A DNA stretch of 64,000 nucleotides, from the NCBI GenBank assembly GCA_033782935.1, contig JAWQEG010000259.1, forward strand, positions 2,334,001 through 2,398,000, read 5' to 3'. Origin of the DNA: Petrolisthes cinctipes (Eukaryota > Arthropoda > Malacostraca > Decapoda > Porcellanidae). A program made the position numbers and the translations under genes. The notes under the pieces are model-generated. The model was not told the DNA's origin. It saw only the letters and a program-made list of their open reading frames with translations, and made no database searches. Shown one piece after another: positions 56,560 through 64,000 of this stretch (position 1 is the first letter of the stretch; each line of letters starts with the position of its first letter).

Positions 56560-57024
56560 ACCTTTGTCTCAAACACCGCTCTTGACTAATTCGGCACTAT
56601 TCCTCCATCTCCGCCCCTCTGACCTACTTGTACTTGCCATCTGAATATATTCAAAGGAAGTACTTTCTGCCTTCTGTGACCTTGACACTCAGTTTCTGGT
56701 AGGATTTCCCTTGTCATCATAAAAAATTTTCCTTCTGTGCTTGCCGATTCCCTGCCAAGACAAAACCTATCCACCTGTGCCTCTCTTCCTATCTGTTCCG
56801 AAGCATACATAGTATACTTCTACTCATTAACTATCGCCCCATTGTTTTGATACCTTATCTATCGAAAAATTTCTAATCTATTCTTGATTGAAATTCAAAG
56901 GTTTTACACCAAGCTTTACTCATTCTTCTGTATCATCATAATGAACTGTTCCCATTTACTGCCGTTCTACCGGTGGTCTTCTATCACTCCTATCTGATTC
57001 ATGGTCGTCTTCTATTTGAACCTT

Positions 57025-57528
57025 AGATAATAATAATAATAATAATATTAATAATAATAATAATAATAATAACGACGACGGCGACTGCGACGACGATAAT
57101 GATGATACCAATAATGATAATGATGATGATAACAATAATGATAATAATAAAAATTACAATAATAATAATAATAATGACAATAATGATAATAATAAGAATG
57201 ATAATAGAGATAATAAGAATGACAAAAATGATAATAATAAGAATGACAATAATGATAATAATAAGTATGACAATAATGATAATAATAATAATGACATAAT
57301 GATTAGTATAATAATGACAATAATAATGATAATAATTATAATAAACAATTATATAATATGTTAATTATTTTCATCATTAGTAATATCGTTGTTATTATTA
57401 TCATTATTACTATTTTTGTTGTTATTGATATTATTATATTATAGTTATTGCTATTATTATTATTATTATCATCATTATTATTACTATTATTATTTTATCA
57501 CCATTACTATCTTGCTAAGGCATCATCT

Positions 57529-57570
<42 letters not shown>
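57025..57570. repeat. Trinucleotide-rich tract and (TC)n, right-arm copy
   Basis: Mirror of 13051-13602, with the TC run shorter by about 6 bp. Confidence 0.85.
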
Positions 57571-57572
<2 letters not shown>

Positions 57573-57655
57573 GGCAACTTCAAATGCTATAAGGGAACAA
57601 ACAAGGCTTGTGCTTACAGCGGCAGCTACTTGTATTGAGACATACAATGAACACC

Positions 57656-57823
57656 TTTTGGGGAGATTCTCTTGTTGATAATTTGTAAGGTTACTGATTC
57701 CTCCTAACTATACCAGAAAATAGACACATCCAGTGTTGTACTAATAAGGGATCTGTTTTGTGGCATAGTTTGTAGGAATCAACAGAGACCTTTCAGTTCA
57801 CCAACAAGAGAATATCCCCTTAA
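57656..57823. mobile_element. Family A MITE, right-arm copy
   Basis: Mirror of 12798-12965. Confidence 0.75.
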
Positions 57824-57898
57824 GGAGAGATCCAATGCTTAAATCAGAGACCATTCTCATAATTACATAAAAGTCTTATATAAAATGCAGCAAAAGTG

Positions 57899-58054
57899 TT
57901 TAAGGACCCTGTGATCGAGTATGAAAATTGGAGACTTCTGATTCCTCCTGACTATGCCACGAAACACACTCCTTCCATATAAGTGGTGTTTGGTGGCTGT
58001 GTTTGAAGGACTCCCTAATATTCAATTTTCAGACTACATCACAGGGTCCCTTAA
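57899..58054. mobile_element. Family C MITE, right-arm copy
   Basis: Mirror of 12567-12722, TTAA at both ends. Confidence 0.8.
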
Positions 58055-58100
58055 TGGAGCTAGCCTCCCATGTTGCAATATCCTTATTTCCACTAACAAT

Positions 58101-58348
58101 ATAGGCCGATTCCACAGTGGCTTTGGTTTGTTATGATCCTCCCCAGCCACACTTATCAGTCTTAATTATATCCAACAAACTCAGTATCCATATCCACAAA
58201 ATCTGTCCGGTAATTCCATTATTACTATAATGTCCTAGTGGAGTCATCAAATTCATCAAATAATTCACTCAAGAGTCATTTATACAGTTCAGTTTCTTTC
58301 GTTATGGTGCTGGCAAACCAAAACAAACCCCTGTGGAATCGGCACTAT
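58101..58348. mobile_element. Family D MITE, right-arm copy
   Basis: Mirror of 12273-12520. Confidence 0.7.
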
Positions 58349-58901
58349 AAGTCCATCTTACAGCACATCATGTGTTTCGTCCAAGATGGCGGACGGACCA
58401 GTTACTGCCAACTCATATAACAAGTGTCGATGAGGCTGGCCTTCACAAGGTACACATGTGTGTGTTTTGAACAGGTGTTGATTGATCAGTTGTTGTTGTT
58501 GTTGATGTTCTCCCGGCGCAAACATAGTTGGCTTCACGTATACAGTAGGAATACAGGAAATGGAATGATAGGAAGAATTGAGAGAAAATAAAACAGAAGG
58601 TGGAATAGAGAAAAATTTACATAAAAGGATGAATACAGTGACAATGGGATGGAAGTAAAAATAAAGCCAAGAGAATTATTAATTTCTATGTATTCAACAG
58701 TATCTGATGAATAACACCCACCCTCATATTATTAACTGTAATTACTTAATGTAATAACCGTTTACAATGATCCCCCAATATGGTCACCCTAATGTTAACT
58801 TAATAAAATAAATCTACACTCCTGACATCATATCCTAATGCAACTTTATTTCATATGCTCTTCAGCACATAATGAGAAATATAAATGATTATAAGAATTT
58901 C

Positions 58902-58933
<32 letters not shown>

Positions 58934-60191
58934 ATTTTTTATTATTATTATTTTTTTTTTCGACCCACGGGTGAGGGTTGTGGTGGGGGGGATACTTGCC
59001 CATGAGACATTCAACAGCTAAAGATCATTTGATTGCAATTAATATTAGTTTTCTGGAGTACCCTAATGACATGTCCAGGATAATTATTCATTAATTAGTC
59101 ATGTACCCCTAAGTACACATACACTGTACTCTGTCTGTCTGCCCTGTGTACTGTACTGTAATTGTGTACACACTACTTATGTGTACTAATTATATACAAT
59201 GTACTCTGTCTCCCTTATGAACTGTACTGTAATTAAGTACTTTACTCATACTAACCAATATACAATGTACTCTGTCTCCCATTTGTACTATAATTATATA
59301 CACTTTACTCCTGTCATGCTGTGTATTGTACCACTATGTAGTCACACACACACAAACACACACACACACACACACACACACATATCAGATGACAACTCTT
59401 CCTGTATACTCACTCAGACCATAATATCAAGTCACTACCGACCAACCTGATCAACATATCTATGCATGCACGGTGCTCACAGATTCAAGTTGACTTTGAT
59501 TCCGTCTCTCCTAGTCAAGAAATGTTACACTTGTCGTTCAGGTTGCTCCATGGAAGGATTATAACTCTTACGTCACCCTTCTCTTATTTTATAAAGTCAG
59601 TCACAATAGCATCCTTCCTCCCCTCTAAGCTAGCAATGTGTATTTTAGAATCAGTAAGCCACTCGGCTGTCACTATTAGTTACTATCTCTTTCTGCTCTA
59701 CAAGATACAGTAAGGATACTGTAACACTGTTATTGTCTTACATTAGTTGATTTTGCACAATGACCGCTGTATTCAGAGAATATTTCGCTTTTTCCAAAGT
59801 AATTCTATCCTTTCCTTTTCCTTCCCAGATTTAAGACAGTCGTCTCGCCTTTTCGTGGTGTGTCAGAACTCCCTCCACTCTCACTAGACTGCTTGCCTCT
59901 CTCACTACAACGCCAGGATGTTTCACTATTACTTCACTCATCTCCTCACAATTTTTTCTTATTGACTCAGATATATTATACGTAAGCGCAATTTGGCAAT
60001 TGGTTTCACAATTATTATTATAATTATTATTATTATTATTATTAATATTATTATTATTCTGTCTGATCACGTTGGTTGATCTGCTTTGTGTCTTATCTGT
60101 ACCAAGAGTAGTCCACCATATCCTCAAAGATAGTAAGTAGGAGGAGATCAGCCAGAGAGGTTACAAACAACATCTTATTTGTTTTGACATG
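58349..60191. other. Non-coding mirror of 10428-12272
   Basis: Contains the (CA)n run near 59343, the degenerate minisatellite (59105-59330) and AAT/ATT runs. No gene is seen. Confidence 0.6.
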
Positions 60192-60396
60192 TGTACACAC
60201 AACAAAAAATCTATGGTTACACCTTCTGCGCGATAAAAAATGACACCACGAATGAAGGTTTTTGATAACAGATGCGGCCGCAACATATATACTCAGGTAT
60301 ACCAATGTGAGAAGGCTGTTATCAAAAACCTTCATTCGTGGTGTCATATTGTATCGCGCAGAAGGTGTAACCATAGTTTTTGTTGTTGTGTGTACA
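60192..60396. mobile_element. Fold-back hairpin element, right-arm copy
   Basis: Mirror of 10223-10427, with the same 80-bp stems and GCGGCCGC in the loop. Confidence 0.8.
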
Positions 60397-61152
60397 ATAC
60401 CATCTTTAGTAACTATATTATCAAGAAAATTACAAAATTAAAAGATTATTAAATTTACAGAAGTAAATTTTCCGTGAAACCTCAAAACTAAACTAGATGA
60501 AGGAGTACTGCTGATACACGGTTACTCAAGTTATATAGGGGACAACAAAATGATGAAAAGTTATTCTAATATTCGTAAATTCATATCAACATTATCAGTT
60601 ATTTTTAAACATTACACTACAAGTGTGAGTATAGTGTGGGACGTCTGCTGGCCCCTTCCAATAAAGATGTTGATCCTAGTCTCTCTGGTTGTTCACCCGT
60701 CATCACTAATGCAAGCCGTAATTCTAATTTTCCGCCACCGAGATTGATAAAGATAATTAAAGATTCAGTAAAATCCTCTCGTATCTATTCCTATCTCGGT
60801 CATGTAGGAATTGTATTGAGAATGGCTGCATAATATTACACCATGTTTACTAGCGGTTGAGTACTGTACATAGTATATACCTCACAAAATGCATTTACAG
60901 TGGAATAACTAATATTGTGTTAATCTTTCTGAGTCAATCCCCTTCATTTAAAAGCGTCAACAAATCATGCAAATCTTGGCTCATCCTGGGCCTCTCATGT
61001 ATGGAAAAAAGGTATTTTGAAGAAAAAAAAAGTAGGCAATTATAATAGCTTCATATAGTGAAGAAATACACCTATTTATACAACAGAGAAAACATACAAA
61101 TAGGGTATGGAATTGACCATGAAACAAACTAATATTATGCTCAAACTGCTTA
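60397..61152. other. Non-coding mirror of 9467-10222
   Basis: No recognisable element or coding motif. Confidence 0.5.
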
Positions 61153-61186
61153 AGTGTGTGTGTCCGTGTGTGTGTAGGAGTGTGTG

Positions 61187-61217
<31 letters not shown>

Positions 61218-61436
61218 AGGAGTGTGTGTCCGTGTGTGTGTGTGTGTGTCTGTGTGTGTGTGTGTCCGTGTGTGTGTAGGAGTGAGAATCCGTGTGTGTG
61301 TAGGAGTGTGTATCCGTGTATGTGTCCGTGTGTGTGTAGGAATGTGTGTCCTTGTGTGTGTGTGTCCGTTTGTGTGTATCCGTGTGTGTGTGTGTCCATG
61401 TGTGTGTATCCGTGTGTGTGTGTGTGTGTGTGTGTG
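61153..61436. repeat. Compound (TG)n array, right-arm copy
   Basis: Mirror of 9183-9466, with a rearranged number of TG units and GTCCG/TAGGAG variants. Confidence 0.9.
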
Positions 61437-61889
61437 TACAAGTGTACTTTGCGTGTGTTCTGCATTGCGCAAGTGTTTAGCATTTTCCCCAGCCCTCGAT
61501 CCTCTGATTCGCTACTTACCACCTACCTTCATAATTTGCCATATTACTGCAATATTCTCCTTTGTTTCATCCCTAAGCATATTCTATCTATTTAGTATTG
61601 TCATGTGCTTTCCTTAATGAAGTAACTAATTCCACTATCAGCATATTTTTTGTAACATTCATTCCCCTATGTGTTATCCATCCATTGCCAAAGTTGTAAG
61701 GAATAGACCAGTGTTGGCAACTAGTCAGAAAGTATAGATCCATTACAATCCCCTGGACCTCATGGGCTTTCACTCCTGGCTGAAACCTGAAGCACATAGT
61801 ACACCTGAATTCTGCTCAACACTTTACCTGAGGTGAGAGAGAGAGAGAGAGGCTGACCAGATTACAAAATTATCGATTGCCTGTGGCCT

Positions 61890-62050
61890 GGAATAGTGCA
61901 GTGTTGGTAAATCTGAATAACTGATTCCTCCACCAAACTATTCCAAGCAATAAGACACCATTAGTTTTGTCAATTTGATCCTGTTTCCTGACATACACTC
62001 TGGAGGGAATCAAGGCACTCCATTGTACCAAAAGTATACTGTCCCCTTAA
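61890..62050. mobile_element. Family B MITE, right-arm copy
   Basis: Mirror of 8571-8731. Confidence 0.65.
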
Positions 62051-62209
62051 TTGTATGTAGTGAAATGAACTTGCCTTGGTGTTAATCTCCATCACATTGG
62101 CTTTTAGGTCTGTGTTGGGTTATAGCCTTCCAATTTGTTGAGCAACAGAACATAAAGCCATGTAAATAGTGACACTAACTACTTAGACTTGTTTTCATTT
62201 CTGCTGTCG

Positions 62210-62372
62210 TTAAGGTAAGATTCTCATGTTGGTAAATTGGAAAGCTACTGATTCTTCCTTATTTTGCCAGAAAACAGACGTCCTCAATGGTACTAATAGG
62301 GGATCTGTTTGGTGGCATAGTTTGGAGGAATCAGAGACCTTCCAATTTACAAACAGAAGAATCTCTACTTAA
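62210..62372. mobile_element. Family A MITE, right-arm copy
   Basis: Mirror of 8249-8411. Confidence 0.75.
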
Positions 62373-62582
62373 TGTATACATATTTTTGGTTGTTGTAAGC
62401 AAACATTAGAGAAATGGAGGTAAACAGTAGATGTTATGGCCGTGTTAATAGACTCAATAATTATTATATTGGTGTCAATATTTTGAAAGGTGTGTGATAG
62501 GAGAAAGTAGTTATCCAGTACAGTAAACAGGACGGTAATAATGAATGGAAGAGAACATATAGAAAGGGTGTCGACACGGGGC

Positions 62583-62615
<33 letters not shown>

Positions 62616-63162
62616 GTAGTTATTTAGGTGTGGACTGGAAACATATCACCAAGAAATGTACAGGTTATCGCTGAAAGTAGAAGCCATGCAGTCCCCCCCC
62701 CCCCCTGTGGCGAAGTTGTTGGAATCAATCTGAAATGCACTCTGAGATAATAACAGTCTTGACCTACACATACAAACAACAATGGTCATACATAATCACA
62801 GGAACAGCTAGCAGTGACATTTGATGTTAGAAACTGAAGACTAACCTAACTTTCACTCAGAGGACTATTATTATCTTCGTCAATTTTAAACCTATGGACC
62901 TGAAGCCAAAAATATGAATATGGAGGAAGAATTGTTTCTTATTTAGCTTTCAATAACACAATTTCTCCCTTAATGGCGGTTGCTTCCCTGTTAACTAGCA
63001 ACGATGTAATTAAGTGGAAAGTGGATGTTATGCATGGAAAGTACAGTAATGTACATAAGGTTAAAGAAAGGTTTGGAAATGGGAATGTTTAGATTTGGTT
63101 CAACAGAGCGTTTTCAAATAACTTGACCAAGATACATTGATGTGAATATTAATAATCATCAT

Positions 63163-63201
<39 letters not shown>

Positions 63202-63277
63202 ATGTTCTGGAAAACTTATTTAGATATGAAGAGATAACAGTTTTGTAGCAGGTACTGTCAAACGAAGAAGATTTCAA
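62373..63277. other. Non-coding mirror of about 7323-8248
   Basis: Contains (TA)n near 62583, a C run near 62693 and (GA)n near 63167-63197. No gene is seen. Confidence 0.6.
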
Positions 63278-63575
63278 GGATATTAAGAGGATAGTAGTGT
63301 TGGTAAGTCTGGAGCAACTGATTCCTTCAAACACTTTCAAGCACCAGGCCACCATTATTTTTGTTAATTGACCCAGTGATGTAGTCAAGAAATTGGAGGT
63401 AAATACGTCCTTCAAATAAAGCCACGAAACACCACCTACATGGAAGGAGGTTGTTTCGTGGCATAGTCAGAAGGAATCAGAAGCCTTCAATTCTAATACA
63501 CGATGACAGGGCCCTTAATCTGTCCCTGTTTCTGGGCATACTTTAAAGGAATAGTAGACAAAACATTTAATGGCG
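63278..63575. mobile_element. Family B MITE split by family C, right-arm copy
   Basis: Mirror of 7025-7322, with the family C element at 63364-63518. Confidence 0.6.
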
Positions 63576-63757
63576 TCAACGGTATATAGAGTAGCAATAG
63601 GTAATGATTACACTTCTGATTTTATTATCGGATTTTTTTTTTTTTTTTTTTTCACAATTGTTGAATGAGCTGAGACAATGTAATCTGAGTTTTAGTCTAA
63701 GTCAGTGGCATGTAATATGCTTCTTAGTGTTTCTCTGAGAACCATCCAATACTTTAA

Positions 63758-63853
63758 TTGATAAGGGGAGATTCACTTGTTGGTGAATAATAATTGGAAG
63801 GCTATTGATTCCTCCTGACTATACCAGAAAACAGACACCCTCAGTGGTACAGT
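63758..63853. mobile_element. Half family A MITE, right-arm copy
   Basis: Mirror of 6748-6843. Confidence 0.55.
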
Positions 63854-64000
63854 TGCGGAAGGGAGTTTCTTTATCACCCTGGGCTCCTCTATACCCTACC
63901 CCACAAGGAGGTGACGGAGGTGTAGAGAGTTGAACATATAACGACGGAGATGATTGGTCGATAAGTTGCTAGGAAAGTTTAGTGATAATATAACCTTATT

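Larger units (their letters stand above)
35007..64000. repeat. Right arm of giant inverted repeat (cut by window end)
   Basis: Reverse complement of 6601-34789, with two extra 419-bp units, a 5-bp insertion near 48560 and small microsatellite differences. The last base pairs with 6601, so the arm continues beyond the window. Confidence 0.97.

Noticed and set aside
35007..64000. Palindrome as a simple hairpin read artefact
   Set aside because: The arms differ by a 5-bp indel, 1 versus 3 copies of a 419-bp unit and several substitutions, which a single folded molecule would not show. A haplotype-joining artefact remains possible.

Overview
The window is repeat-dominated eukaryotic DNA with no recognisable host gene. 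Every coding region I can support belongs to a transposable element or its remnant. Spliced introns, Penelope-like, LINE, hAT, Harbinger and THAP-transposase elements, very dense dinucleotide microsatellites and TTAA-flanked MITEs point to an animal. An arthropod, probably a decapod crustacean, is my best guess, but this is inference.

Layout. (1) 1-3108 holds a Penelope-like retroelement (reverse transcriptase plus GIY-YIG endonuclease). It is followed head-to-tail by a 273-bp partial copy ending in a (TA)n tract. Both copies carry a candidate hammerhead ribozyme core that overlaps the start codon. (2) 3109-6600 is non-coding and filled with small inverted-repeat elements. (3) 6601-64000 is one giant palindrome. 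The left arm (6601-34789) and right arm (35007-64000, cut by the window end) are near-identical reverse complements around a 217-bp spacer (34790-35006). Almost everything in the left arm reappears on the other strand in the right arm. Differences are microsatellite lengths, a few substitutions, a 5-bp insertion and a 419-bp tandem unit (one copy left, three right).

Each arm, read from the centre outward, is a nest of transposons. A PIF/Harbinger element (transposase plus an antisense BESS-type accessory gene) is cut off at the palindrome centre. It sits in an exon of a hAT transposase gene. Further along, the same hAT gene is split by a large element with 50-bp perfect terminal inverted repeats (8.7 kb left, 9.6 kb right). 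That element carries a THAP-DDE transposase gene and, convergent to it, a SAP-SWIM zinc-finger gene, a pairing I associate with the ISL2EU superfamily. Inside it lie a 5'-truncated LINE, a 613-bp TA-flanked MITE and fold-back repeats. Outside the hAT gene come a LINE fragment, purine-rich minisatellites, a duplicated 36-bp minisatellite block and many TTAA-flanked palindromic MITEs.

Both DDE transposases are broken: each has a frameshift and a lysine where the third catalytic acid is expected. These defects are shared by both arms, so they predate the inverted duplication. The arms then diverged slightly. The decisive uncertainty is whether the palindrome is real or an assembly product.
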